From contig NZ_JALJZX010000003.1 in NCBI RefSeq assembly GCF_024171485.1, positions 186,001 through 250,000 on the forward strand: a stretch of 64,000 nt of DNA, in the 5' to 3' direction. A program made the translations under genes and the position numbers. Shown here piece after piece: positions 8,891 through 17,649 of the stretch; the first letter of the stretch is position 1, and each line of letters starts with the position of its first letter. A model generated the notes under the pieces. The model worked only from the letters and a program-made list of their open reading frames with translations. It ran no database searches and was not told the DNA's origin. This stretch comes from Chryseobacterium sp. HSC-36S06. Its GTDB lineage: Bacteria > Bacteroidota > Bacteroidia > Flavobacteriales > Weeksellaceae.

Positions 8891-8921
8891 AAAAAAAATC
8901 CCCGGTGGTATTCCGGGGATT
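8891..8921 (-). terminator. Terminator of the T9SS protease gene
   Basis: AATCCCCGG (8897-8905) pairs with CCGGGGATT (8913-8921), with T8 on the minus strand. Confidence 0.85.
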
Positions 8922-8941
8922 CATGATATAGATAATGAAAC

Positions 8942-11875
8942 TTATTTTTTGATAAACTTCACCTGGCTTACCTCACCGCCGTTATCAACAGCTATCATGT
9001 AAACACCCTTCTCGAGTTGAGAAACCTGTACTTTATTGTTAGACACTTTACCTTTAGATACAGCTTGACCAGCCATATTGAAGATTGTATAAGTTGCCTT
9101 ATCGGAAACTTTAGTGATATTCAGCAAATCAATTGCAGGGTTTGGATATACCTGAACTGCATTTGCTTTCACATTGTCATTAACACCTAAGGTTGGTGAA
9201 ATCAATACTGCATAATCTTCAACCTCGCCATAAGTATAAGTACCACAAGGGCTAAGTTGAGGCGTACTAAATCTGAGTGCTACTCTCATTCCAACTGTTT
9301 TATCACCGGAATAAGCATCTGCTGGAACCGAGAAGGTATCAGTAACAGGAGTCAATTTGTCCGCTGAAGAAGACATAATGATTTCATCGGCATCAAATGT
9401 TCCGCTTCTGTCGAAATCTAACCATACAGTAATTGCTTCGTTATAAATCGTACCTGTCCACGCTTTAGTTACAGAGATTGTATTATTACTTGTTCCCTTA
9501 GCCAAACGTACTAATCTAGCGGGATCTGTAGAATAGTTTGTGTACGTAGATGCACCAGAAGTACTGTTGACACCGGCAGCTCCTTCCGCAGTGATTGTAA
9601 CATTAGAAATATACTCATCACTTGAGTTAGTAGAGGTAAGTGTACAATATGCAAGCATAAGCGTTGTAAAGTTGGATACTGCTGTATAAGTGCCGGTTGT
9701 ACCTGTGCAAACAGAAGCTACCTGTACATTATATGCCGTACCCTCATCAAGACCTGTTATGGTATAACTGTTGGTACTTACCGGAACTTCTGTCCATGTT
9801 GCGTCTGCTGCTTTCTTGTATCTTACGATATAAGTTGCGCTTGCGATAGGATCCCATGCCACAAGAGCAGATACTGTTGTAACTGCAGTAACATTAAGCC
9901 CTGCAGGAGCAGTACCGTCACACGCAACAATTGCTGAAACAGTAACAGGCGCAATGGCATAGAATACGTTACCGATTGCAGAGATTCTAACTTTCAGCGC
10001 AGTATCGGTTGGGAAAGATGCAAAGCTGAAATCTTCAGTACCGTCATTTGGGGTAGAAGCAGCAAGTTCCGTCCATGTTGCACCATTATCAGATGTATAA
10101 TCAATCTTAACGTTTGCAACATTAAAAGGTGCAGCGTTAGTTCCCACAACATCCCATGTCAATGGCCCCGGAGCGTTGTTATATACTTTAGTAGAAGTAA
10201 TTTTGAAAGGTCCGTTCGCGTGTACTGTAACTTTCTGTAGAGCAGACTGGGTTTGCTTCTGTGCTACATCTGCGTTATTATCTCGTACGGTAACGCGGAA
10301 ATTAGTCGCTCTGGCTACTGTAGAAACCGCTTCCCAGTCAGCATTATTTTTAAGATTTCCAGCTAAAACGGTAGAAAGCTTAGGGAAATAACGTGTCGGA
10401 TTGGTTGTAGGGGTCCATGATCTGAATGTAGGTCCGTTGGTCAGTGTTCCCAAGTTTGCAATGGTTGTACCCGAAGACGCATTATCAACCTGCTCCCAAG
10501 TATACGTCATCGGATCGCCTTCCGCATCGGTAGCCTGCGCGGTTAAAACAAAAGCAGTGCTTTTTGGGATCGTAACATCTGCCATGGCAGTAATTACCGG
10601 CGGATTGTTGTTCACTGAAGTTTCAATATCACAGGTTTTTGCAATCAAGTTATTCTGTACCTGAATGATTGAATTGATGTGGAAATAAGCATCAGAATGC
10701 TGCTGAACATTCTGGCTGGTAATACCTGCATATCCCATGATGGTAGAACCTGAGCCTGGCTCAACATTCTGACCTGTACCTTCAAGACTCATTGAGAAGG
10801 TATGGTTTGCACCAAGCTGGTGACCAATTTCGTGGGCTACATAATCGATATCGAAGTTGTCTCCCATTGGGATTCCGTCAGCCGGAGAAGTAATTCCCGA
10901 GCCTTTACCGTTAGCAGTAGGCACACCCGAACCGTTCAATGGCGGGCTGATACATACACAGCCGATACAGCCTGCGTTACCGCCACCTCCGGAAGCGCCG
11001 AACATGTGACCGATATCGTAATTGGCTTCACCAGCTACCGCAGTAATCGCTTTCTGCGCCGCAAGGTTCCAGCTTGATAAACTAGTGGAATATGGATCTG
11101 TGGCAGGATCAGGGTAGATAAGTGCCGGGAAATCCTGAAGAATTAAGTGAAGACCAAAATCCATTTCGAAAACACCGTTACATCTTGTAAGTGTTGCGTT
11201 AATCGCTGTCATAGCACCTGCAACACCACCAAAATACTGGGTATATTCACCGTTTGTAGTCATCGCCAGACGCATGGTTCTGTATTTTTTATCAGAAGCC
11301 TTGCTGAAATCTGTAGGATTGTTGGTAAAAGTCTTTCCGGACATGTAGAGTTTGTCCATTTGCGCCTTGGTTAAAGGTGTTTCGCTTGTAGAACAAACAA
11401 ATGCTTTATCTTCTTCTGTTTTATTGGTTTTCGGATGAACACCGTAAACAGATTTAGCTGTATTCTGAGGTTCAATAAATTCGTAATTACCGTTTCTTAC
11501 AACCATCGACTGGAAATCGTTTGGCGCAACACTGAATCTTACGATCGCATTTGGATCATCAATACCTACCCCAACATATGAACCCAACTGGTATCTGTCA
11601 GCGATAGATTTCACTACTACAGGCGAGCTGTAAACTGCAAATCTTTCGATCTTTCCGTTAAGGGTTGGGAGTTTAATTTCTACGGGAACAGCGTTGCTGC
11701 CGGTTTCCTGCGCATTGGCAAGTTTCGATCTCATTGCATTAAGATCCAGGGAATAATAACTCTTGACGTTTGACGCCGTTCGAATTTTCTCACCCTGCAT
11801 TGATGTTGGACTCCATTGTGCAAAGGCAGCCGTTGTCATCAATCCGCAAAGTAAAGAAGTAAAAATTCTCTTCAT
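8942..11875 (-). CDS. Secreted zinc metalloprotease (reprolysin-like) with Fn3, GEVED and T9SS sorting domain
   Basis: A large exported protease, 977 aa. Order: signal peptide 1-19; propeptide-like region; metzincin catalytic domain with HEIGHQLGANH near residue 348 (HExxHxxGxxH zinc site) and a Met-turn IMGYAG near 380; Ig-like segments; a fibronectin type III domain near 650-740; a domain ending in the GEVEDYAV signature near 890; and a C-terminal sorting domain from about 900 (VYPNPAIDLLNI ... VKFIKK). The last domain marks cargo of the type IX secretion system, so the protein should be attached to or released from the cell surface. It is single-gene with its own promoter and terminator. 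The substrate is unknown. Confidence 0.9.
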   Translation of the reverse strand: MKRIFTSLLCGLMTTAAFAQWSPTSMQGEKIRTASNVKSYYSLDLNAMRSKLANAQETGSNAVPVEIKLPTLNGKIERFAVYSSPVVVKSIADRYQLGSYVGVGIDDPNAIVRFSVAPNDFQSMVVRNGNYEFIEPQNTAKSVYGVHPKTNKTEEDKAFVCSTSETPLTKAQMDKLYMSGKTFTNNPTDFSKASDKKYRTMRLAMTTNGEYTQYFGGVAGAMTAINATLTRCNGVFEMDFGLHLILQDFPALIYPDPATDPYSTSLSSWNLAAQKAITAVAGEANYDIGHMFGASGGGGNAGCIGCVCISPPLNGSGVPTANGKGSGITSPADGIPMGDNFDIDYVAHEIGHQLGANHTFSMSLEGTGQNVEPGSGSTIMGYAGITSQNVQQHSDAYFHINSIIQVQNNLIAKTCDIETSVNNNPPVITAMADVTIPKSTAFVLTAQATDAEGDPMTYTWEQVDNASSGTTIANLGTLTNGPTFRSWTPTTNPTRYFPKLSTVLAGNLKNNADWEAVSTVARATNFRVTVRDNNADVAQKQTQSALQKVTVHANGPFKITSTKVYNNAPGPLTWDVVGTNAAPFNVANVKIDYTSDNGATWTELAASTPNDGTEDFSFASFPTDTALKVRISAIGNVFYAIAPVTVSAIVACDGTAPAGLNVTAVTTVSALVAWDPIASATYIVRYKKAADATWTEVPVSTNSYTITGLDEGTAYNVQVASVCTGTTGTYTAVSNFTTLMLAYCTLTSTNSSDEYISNVTITAEGAAGVNSTSGASTYTNYSTDPARLVRLAKGTSNNTISVTKAWTGTIYNEAITVWLDFDRSGTFDADEIIMSSSADKLTPVTDTFSVPADAYSGDKTVGMRVALRFSTPQLSPCGTYTYGEVEDYAVLISPTLGVNDNVKANAVQVYPNPAIDLLNITKVSDKATYTIFNMAGQAVSKGKVSNNKVQVSQLEKGVYMIAVDNGGEVSQVKFIKK

Positions 11876-11905
11876 AGATTAATTATTTTTTTATTGAATT
11901 AATCC

Positions 11906-11936
11906 CAAAAGTAATTTTTTTTCTCAGACTGTCAAA
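11906..11936 (-). promoter_or_regulatory. Promoter of the T9SS protease gene
   Basis: On the minus strand, TACTTTTG (11906-11913) matches the -7 consensus and TTTG (11933-11936) matches -33, with a 19-base spacer. It lies 31 bases before the ATG. Confidence 0.75.
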
Positions 11937-12128
11937 ATAATAATAGTATTAATTTATTTAATTCGCAAAACTTTTGTCAGCTATTCCATTGATTAATTAT
12001 ATAATTCGTACAAAATTAAATAAATTAATAAAACAAATCTAATCGTTATAAGATATTTAAGAAAACCGAGTTCAAAACCTGCATGAAAATTTACGAGTAA
12101 ATTATTCATTACATAACAGTTGGCGCCC

Positions 12129-12788
12129 TTAAAAATGATAAGCGATATTCCATGCAAAGCCTACATTGAACTTTGCGGAACTTTTGCCGAAACCCGGAAC
12201 AATCATCGGCTTGATATCATCCTGAGTGGTTGAAAAAAGCAAATATCTCGGCTGCATATTCACATCAATATAAAAAGGAGATTCGAAAAGCTGAACCCGG
12301 CCCCCAATCGTGGCTTCAAGCCAGTAAGAACTTTGAGAAGATGCAGGGAATGCTACCGAAGTCTCGCTTCCGCCGTAGCCCCGTACCGGAACTGCCCTGT
12401 ATTCCTGATTATAAAATGAACCGGCAGCTTTGGCACCGGCATAAAAACCGTTCAGTTCATTTTCTTTGTCTTTCGCCAACATATAAAAAGCGCCCAGTTT
12501 CAAAAAAGGACCATTTACGGAAGCGTCGTAACCGTTTTTCCGGTAAATATTTTTTTCAAAACCTGCTTCGGCAACAGCATGAATATTCTTTGAAATTTTG
12601 GAAGACACAAAACCCTGAAAGAGTTTTCTTTCTCCAAACACCCCGATTCCAGCATTCAATACATCAATCCCGACCATGAAATTGGGTTCATATTTCCATT
12701 TGATTTTCAAACTGTCCGGCGCTTTCTGAGCAAAGGCTGCGGCAAACAGAAAACTAAAAAAGAAGGAAAAAATGAGTTTTGGATTCAT
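12129..12788 (-). CDS. DUF6048 family protein, putative outer-membrane barrel
   Basis: The 219 residues start with a signal peptide (MNPKLIFSFFFSFLFAAAFAQ). The rest shows alternating aromatic/glycine strands typical of a small outer-membrane barrel, ending in Phe (WNIAYHF), the usual barrel C-terminus. It overlaps the preceding DUF6452 gene by 35 bases. The order rlmD-DUF6452-DUF6048 is one I recall from other Flavobacteriia, which is the main basis for the family name. Its role is unknown. Confidence 0.75.
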   Translation of the reverse strand: MNPKLIFSFFFSFLFAAAFAQKAPDSLKIKWKYEPNFMVGIDVLNAGIGVFGERKLFQGFVSSKISKNIHAVAEAGFEKNIYRKNGYDASVNGPFLKLGAFYMLAKDKENELNGFYAGAKAAGSFYNQEYRAVPVRGYGGSETSVAFPASSQSSYWLEATIGGRVQLFESPFYIDVNMQPRYLLFSTTQDDIKPMIVPGFGKSSAKFNVGFAWNIAYHF

Positions 12789-13233
12789 CGGTAATTTGGG
12801 TTTGGTTTCGTTCGATATCTACCACAGGATTCGGAACTTCCAGAACAGCACTGGCATTTTCGTATATTTTTTTAATCCCACATGCGGGCGAAACATACTC
12901 GGATTTAGTCGTGTAATTAATTTTCACCTCAGATGTAACTGCAGCCCGGGATAATCCCACATATATTTTGGTGAAAGGCGCATCATCAACCCGCAATGGG
13001 ATAAATACCGAATCTGTTCTTGTTTTAGTCGCAATGACAGGAATCTGACCGTTTCCATAATCTACGTTGACAAAAAGCGAATCCAGCGTTTTTGCTTTTC
13101 CGGTGGCTTTGGTTTTAAATTTCAGCTTCAGCCGCGGAGTCGCTTCGCCGCTTATGCAGATATCATCATCGCTTCCGCAGGAAAAGAGCGTAAATAAAAA
13201 TACTGAAAGGAGAAATATTTTCAGAAATTTCAT
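12754..13233 (-). CDS. DUF6452 family lipoprotein
   Basis: A 159-residue lipoprotein with lipobox LFTLFSCGS (Cys about residue 19), then beta-strand-rich sequence with a further conserved Cys (PACGIKKIY). It sits 13 bases after rlmD and its 3' end overlaps the DUF6048 gene by 35 bases, so these two are probably translated together. The minus-strand sequence 13238-13245 reads TACATTTG, a -7 box only 4 bases from the ATG, which might give a leaderless transcript separate from rlmD. Function unknown; assigned from gene order and general features. Confidence 0.75.
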   Translation of the reverse strand: MKFLKIFLLSVFLFTLFSCGSDDDICISGEATPRLKLKFKTKATGKAKTLDSLFVNVDYGNGQIPVIATKTRTDSVFIPLRVDDAPFTKIYVGLSRAAVTSEVKINYTTKSEYVSPACGIKKIYENASAVLEVPNPVVDIERNQTQITDESKTHFFLLF

Positions 13234-13246
13234 GATTCAAATGTAC

Positions 13247-14662
13247 TTAAATCTTAACTAAAAGCGCAATATTTTCCACATGATGCGTCTGAGGGAACAT
13301 ATCTACAGGAAGAATTTTCACCAATCGGTAATGCTCTTTCATCAGCGCCATATCTCTGGCCTGCGTCGCTGAATTACAGCTAACGTAAACAATTTTTTCC
13401 GGAGAAAGCTTCAGGATTTGTTCTACAACTTTCTGGTGCATCCCGTCGCGTGGCGGATCGGTAATCAGTACATCAGCTTTCGGATGGTTCGCAAGAAATT
13501 CGTCATTAAAAATATCTTTCATATCGCCACAGTAGAACGTACAGTTCGAAAGTCCGTTGAGTTTCGCGTGTTCTTTTGCGGCATTGATCGCTTCCTGAAC
13601 CGATTCGATTCCAATCACCTGCTTTGCATTTCTGGCAACATACTGTGCAATGGTACCGGTTCCGGTGTATAAATCGTAAACCACCTCATCGCCTTTCAAA
13701 TCAGCAAATGCCAAAGTTTTTCTGTAAAGTTCCAATGCCTGCTTATAATTCGTCTGGAAGAAAGATTTCGGACCGATTTTAAAGTGCAGACCATCCATTT
13801 CCTCCATTAAAAATCCTTCCCCGAAATAGGTTACGACATGCTGATCGTAAATGGAATCGTTCTGCTTTGAATTGATGCAGTATACCAAAGTTTTGATCTG
13901 TGGAAATTCTTTAAGTAAGAAATCGAATAATTTTTCGCGGTTTTCTTTATCATCACGGAAAAGCTGGAAGAGAACCATCCACTCCCCTTTTGAGTTTTGG
14001 CGCAACATTAAAGTCCGTAAAAAGCCGGTCTGTTCTTTCACATCGAAAAACTCGAGTCCGTTTGCTACGGCATACTGTTTTACGGCAAGCCGAATATAAT
14101 TTGAAGGATCTTCCTGAAGCCAGCATTCCTTAAGATCAAGAATTTTGCTCCACATGCCCGGAATATGAAATCCTAAAGCGTCGCGGTTTCCGAAATTTTC
14201 TTCGGAAGAGATTTCATACTGAGTTAACCAACGTGCATTTGAAAAGGAAAACTCCATTTTATTGCGGTAGAAATACTGCTCCTTACTTCCCAGAATCGGC
14301 TGCGTTTCGAAATCCTCAAATCCGCCAATTCTTTTGATATGATTGAAAACTTCGTCCTGTTTGAAATCGAGCTGTTTTTCGTAAGCAAGATTCTGCCATT
14401 TGCAGCCTCCGCAAACCCCGAAATGAATACATTTCGGCTCAACTCTGAAAGGTGATCTTTCAATGATTTCGGCAACTTCAGCTTCGAAATATTTTGATTT
14501 GGATTTTTTTACACGGGCATTTACCACATCACCCGGAACAGCTCCAGTAACCAGAACGGTTTTCCCTTCTTCGGTTCTGCCTACTGCAACGCCTTTTGCA
14601 CCAGCTGAAACCAGTTTTATATTTTCTAAAACAATGTTTTTACTTTTCCTTCTCATCTTCAA
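13247..14662 (-). CDS. rlmD: 23S rRNA (uracil-1939-C5)-methyltransferase RlmD
   Basis: SAM-dependent enzyme of the TrmA/RlmD family methylating a uracil in 23S rRNA. The 471 residues contain an N-terminal TRAM domain (VSAGAKGVAVGRTEEGK), the iron-sulfur cysteines in CIHFGVCGGCKW near residue 80 plus a later Cys, the SAM site VVYDLYTGTGTIAQ near 325, and the nucleophile Cys in YVSCNSATQ near 430. Those cluster cysteines set it apart from TrmA. The start at 14662 (MKMRRK) or 14656 (MRRK) is equally possible; a TACTTTTG box lies at 14675-14682. It could instead act on another uracil (RlmCD-like). Confidence 0.92.
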   Translation of the reverse strand: MKMRRKSKNIVLENIKLVSAGAKGVAVGRTEEGKTVLVTGAVPGDVVNARVKKSKSKYFEAEVAEIIERSPFRVEPKCIHFGVCGGCKWQNLAYEKQLDFKQDEVFNHIKRIGGFEDFETQPILGSKEQYFYRNKMEFSFSNARWLTQYEISSEENFGNRDALGFHIPGMWSKILDLKECWLQEDPSNYIRLAVKQYAVANGLEFFDVKEQTGFLRTLMLRQNSKGEWMVLFQLFRDDKENREKLFDFLLKEFPQIKTLVYCINSKQNDSIYDQHVVTYFGEGFLMEEMDGLHFKIGPKSFFQTNYKQALELYRKTLAFADLKGDEVVYDLYTGTGTIAQYVARNAKQVIGIESVQEAINAAKEHAKLNGLSNCTFYCGDMKDIFNDEFLANHPKADVLITDPPRDGMHQKVVEQILKLSPEKIVYVSCNSATQARDMALMKEHYRLVKILPVDMFPQTHHVENIALLVKI

Positions 14663-14674
14663 TTATAATGAGCA

Positions 14675-14682
14675 CAAAAGTA
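14675..14682 (-). promoter_or_regulatory. Promoter -7 box of rlmD
   Basis: The minus strand reads TACTTTTG, 12 bases before the first ATG. Confidence 0.5.
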
Positions 14683-14693
14683 AGGTTTTGAAA

Positions 14694-14719
14694 ATAAAAA
14701 AGAAGCGATAAATCGCTTC
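14694..14719 (-). terminator. Terminator of the small membrane protein gene at 14781
   Basis: GAAGCGAT (14702-14709) pairs with ATCGCTTC (14712-14719), with a T-rich run on the minus strand. Confidence 0.8.
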
Positions 14720-14780
14720 AGTAGAATTGAATCCATCAAATTATTAAAATATCTGTGGGTGTGAACTATTAAAATAAAAT

Positions 14781-15083
14781 TTATGCTTTGGACAAATAAC
14801 TGTCGCGCTTCAATAAATAATACACACCTGCAATGCACCCGGAAAACAAAAATCCTAAGGTCCAGAGATATTTTGTGGAAAGATTGTTTTTGAAAACATC
14901 TACAATTAAAACAATCACCGTTACAAAATTGCATAACACTGCTGTGTATGTCAATATTTTTCCAGCTTCAAGCGGAAGGCCGAAAGGAGTAAGATCAAAG
15001 GTGATGGTACACACCGTAAAAATCAAACCGAATACGGCTACAGGAAAAAGTACGTTTTTAGAAATAAGTAAATCTTTTTTCAC
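14781..15083 (-). CDS. Small hypothetical membrane protein, 100 aa
   Basis: Not recognised. Three to four hydrophobic segments are visible: residues 10-30, 40-62 and 72-90. The N-terminus is basic (MKKDLLISKN) and the C-terminus polar (KRDSYLSKA). The gene has its own TATATTTG box (minus, 15098-15105) about 14 bases before the ATG and a terminator at 14694-14719, so it is a single-gene unit. This frame was chosen over an overlapping 91-codon frame (14659-14934) because of the promoter, the clean membrane-protein composition and the terminator placed after its stop. Confidence 0.6.
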   Translation of the reverse strand: MKKDLLISKNVLFPVAVFGLIFTVCTITFDLTPFGLPLEAGKILTYTAVLCNFVTVIVLIVDVFKNNLSTKYLWTLGFLFSGCIAGVYYLLKRDSYLSKA

Positions 15084-15104
15084 CTTTTAAATTTGATCAA
15101 ATAT

Positions 15105-15139
15105 AAAAAAAATCCTGCCAGCGAAAACTGACAGGATTA
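15105..15139 (-). terminator. Terminator of the TlpA-like gene
   Basis: AATCCTGCCAG (15111-15121) pairs with CTGACAGGATT (15129-15139), one mismatch or wobble, with T8 on the minus strand. Confidence 0.85.
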
Positions 15140-15160
15140 TATTTAACTGTTTCTTTTAAC

Positions 15161-16678
15161 TTATTTTGTTGGAGCAGCTTCCGGTTGTGGAACTGCCTGC
15201 GGAGCCAGTAAATCATTCTGTAAAGTAGCTTCCGGCTGAACGGTTGGTGCTTTCAACCCGGAAAGTTTATCCAGTACCGTTACAATTTCAGGATCACCTA
15301 AATTATAGAAGAAACGGCTTGCAATTTTTCCGTCTTTATCAAAGACAACGAAAGAAGGAAGTTTGAATCCGTAAATTCCTAAATCCTTTGCAATCTGCGA
15401 ATTAAGTCCGCCTTCACCGTAAACATTATTGCCGGGAATACCTTTTAACATAGCGTTGCTGGTCTTAATAAATTGTTCTTTGGTATCATCTAAATTCACA
15501 AAAGTGAAATCCATTTTAGATTTGTAGAAATTAACAACTTCTTTCAGCACAGGAACTGTACCTTCGGAAATGTACGGATTCCACGATGCATAAAACATTA
15601 CTAAAGTCGGTTTTCCTTTCGCATCTGCTAATTTGAAAGCACTACCATCCTGCGTAATCAATTTCGCTGCAGATGCTGCTTCACCGGCTTTTGGGCCCGC
15701 AATAACGAACTGAATTCGCTGCATATCTTTTTTGATCCCCGCATCCTTAATTTTCTCATTAATGATTTTGTTGATTTTGTTGGTATTTTCGGTAGTCATT
15801 CCCGGAGCAATATCGCCACTTGAAAGTACGAAAGCCAACAGATAATCTTTGGTCAGCTGAGAAAGGTCCTTTTTAGTATCAAGAAATTCAGCAAATAATT
15901 CAGAAGAAAGCGCTGTACCTGTTGTATTTTTATTGGTAGCAAAAGTCTGGAATTCCGGGCTGAGTTTTCCCAAAAGATAATTTCTGTAGATCGGCTGGGT
16001 TTTCAAAAGTCTGTCGCTGTCGGTATCTAACTTCGCTACAGCATCTGTAAAGTTTTTTGAAGCTTTGTAGGCAGGATTTTGTGTAGCCTGCGGATGATTT
16101 GCCTCGTATTGGCTCATTAATCCAAGAATACTTGCATTGAGCTCGTCCTTCTTAAACTCTACAACTTCGTTGTCGGCAGAAGTTTTCTTAGCTGCTGCAT
16201 CGATACTTTTACTGATATCGTTACGGATCTTTTCAGCTTCTTTCAGGAAATCCGCTTCTTTCTTCATTACCAGTTCACCAACATTGATTTTGCCGGCATA
16301 ACCCTGAATAAATTTCGTTACCTCTAAAAGGAAATCGTTGTTGTTCTTGGCATCACCTGTAATGGTAAACTGATTAGGGAACATTGAAGCCTGGCCGGAG
16401 ATATTGAGCTCCTGCCCGCCTTTAAGGTAAATCATTGCTGTTTTACCGGCGTAAGACATGATATACATTCCGTTTTTAGGCGCTTCGAAACTTCCGGAAA
16501 AGCTCCCTTTGCTGTCGACTCCCAAGTTAACCAACGGAAGCGTTGCAACGCCTGAAGCTTCTACAAACTCGATTCTTTCGAGGGGTGAACCACCGGCAAA
16601 GTTACCTTTTACCTCTACTTTTTTTGAACACGACATCGCTACGAAAGCGAATATCAATAAGAAAAAATATTTACTCAT
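15161..16678 (-). CDS. TlpA-like thioredoxin-fold lipoprotein without the CXXC active site
   Basis: A 505-residue lipoprotein: start ATG 16678, because the lipobox FVAMSCSKK follows at the right distance (Cys about residue 17); an in-frame start at 16708 would add ten residues. The N-terminal ~110 residues resemble the DUF4369-type beta domain common before TlpA domains, then comes a long helical region. A thioredoxin-like domain covers about 350-470 (GKPTLVMFYASWNPYISEG ... LPSFVVFDKDGKI). Where redox-active relatives have WCxxC, this protein reads WNPYI, so it cannot do thiol exchange in the usual way. A Pro/Gln/Ala-rich tail closes it. TATTTTTG at 16745-16752 (minus) is the likely promoter. 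Confidence 0.8.
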   Translation of the reverse strand: MSKYFFLLIFAFVAMSCSKKVEVKGNFAGGSPLERIEFVEASGVATLPLVNLGVDSKGSFSGSFEAPKNGMYIMSYAGKTAMIYLKGGQELNISGQASMFPNQFTITGDAKNNNDFLLEVTKFIQGYAGKINVGELVMKKEADFLKEAEKIRNDISKSIDAAAKKTSADNEVVEFKKDELNASILGLMSQYEANHPQATQNPAYKASKNFTDAVAKLDTDSDRLLKTQPIYRNYLLGKLSPEFQTFATNKNTTGTALSSELFAEFLDTKKDLSQLTKDYLLAFVLSSGDIAPGMTTENTNKINKIINEKIKDAGIKKDMQRIQFVIAGPKAGEAASAAKLITQDGSAFKLADAKGKPTLVMFYASWNPYISEGTVPVLKEVVNFYKSKMDFTFVNLDDTKEQFIKTSNAMLKGIPGNNVYGEGGLNSQIAKDLGIYGFKLPSFVVFDKDGKIASRFFYNLGDPEIVTVLDKLSGLKAPTVQPEATLQNDLLAPQAVPQPEAAPTK

Positions 16679-16810
16679 GTTTTTTTGATTGTATATAAAT
16701 TTTTGCATTTTTAATTTCTCGGGCGATCTTATTTAAATTTCGAGCAAAAATAAGTTATATAAAGAGTTATAGAAAATTAAAATCAGATAATTGTGAAAAT
16801 TTAACAAAGA

Positions 16811-16842
16811 AAAATCCGCTTTCGGAATGGAAAGCGGATTTT
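16811..16842 (-). terminator. Terminator of the sdhCAB operon
   Basis: Perfect 13-base arms: AAAATCCGCTTTC (16811-16823) and GAAAGCGGATTTT (16830-16842). Confidence 0.88.
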
Positions 16843-16859
16843 CTGTATTGATAAGGGTT

Positions 16860-17627
16860 TTATCCTCTGTCGATATTGGCAGTAATGTATTCTCTGTTCA
16901 TTCTTGCGATGACTTCAAGAGAAATTCCTTTCGGACATTCCACTTCGCAGGCTCCGGTATTCGAGCAGTTTCCGAAACCTTCTTCGTCCATTGCTTTCAC
17001 CATATTCAGCACTCTGCGTTTTGCCTCAACACGTCCTTGCGGAAGCAAAGCGTACTGAGAAACCTTAGCACCAACGAACAGCATTGCTGAACCGTTTTTA
17101 CAGGTCGCTACACAGGCACCGCAGCCGATACACGCCGCAGCATCCATCGCCTTGTCTGCATCTTCTTTTGGAACCGGAATCGCGTTGGCATCCAGTGTGT
17201 TTCCTGAAGTATTCACGGAAACAAATCCTCCTGCTGCCATCACTCTGTCGAAAGCACTTCTGTCTACCACCAAATCTTTAATTACCGGAAAAGCAGCACT
17301 TCTCCAAGGTTCGATATGGATGGTCTCACCGTCTTTGAACATTCTCATGTGAAGCTGGCAGGTAGTAATTCCCGTATCCGGACCGTGGGATCTGCCGTTG
17401 ATGTACAACGAGCACATTCCGCAGATTCCTTCGCGGCAGTCGTGATCGAAGGCAATAGGCTCTTTACCTTCGTTGATAAGATTTTCATTGAGCATATCCA
17501 GCATCTCCAGGAAAGAAGATTCTGTGGATACATCGGAAATCTTATAGGTTTCGAACTGTCCTTTTGATTTATTGTTTTTCTGTCTCCAAATTTTCAGAGT
17601 CAGGTTTAATCCTTTTTTTGCACTCAT
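16860..17627 (-). CDS. sdhB: Succinate dehydrogenase / fumarate reductase iron-sulfur subunit
   Basis: Carries electrons from the flavoprotein to the quinone site of complex II. The 255 residues hold the [2Fe-2S] ligands in [16 protein letters not shown] near residue 63, and the two further cluster motifs [11 protein letters not shown] near 150 and [14 protein letters not shown] near 210. It is the last gene of sdhC-sdhA-sdhB, 22 bases after sdhA, followed by a strong terminator. As in other Bacteroidota, the sequence resembles the fumarate-reductase-like B-type enzyme that pairs with a single cytochrome b subunit. Confidence 0.95.
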   Translation of the reverse strand: MSAKKGLNLTLKIWRQKNNKSKGQFETYKISDVSTESSFLEMLDMLNENLINEGKEPIAFDHDCREGICGMCSLYINGRSHGPDTGITTCQLHMRMFKDGETIHIEPWRSAAFPVIKDLVVDRSAFDRVMAAGGFVSVNTSGNTLDANAIPVPKEDADKAMDAAACIGCGACVATCKNGSAMLFVGAKVSQYALLPQGRVEAKRRVLNMVKAMDEEGFGNCSNTGACEVECPKGISLEVIARMNREYITANIDRG

Positions 17628-17649
17628 TTCTCTATTACTTTTTTGGAGA

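Noticed and set aside
12230-12679. 149-codon plus-strand frame opposite the DUF6048 gene
   Set aside because: Antisense shadow; composition dominated by Lys/Arg/Pro/Ser, no promoter.
14659-14934. 91-codon minus-strand frame overlapping the gene at 14781
   Set aside because: It runs through the terminator hairpin and is Cys/Phe-rich in an unlikely way; the overlapping 100-residue membrane protein has a promoter and better composition.
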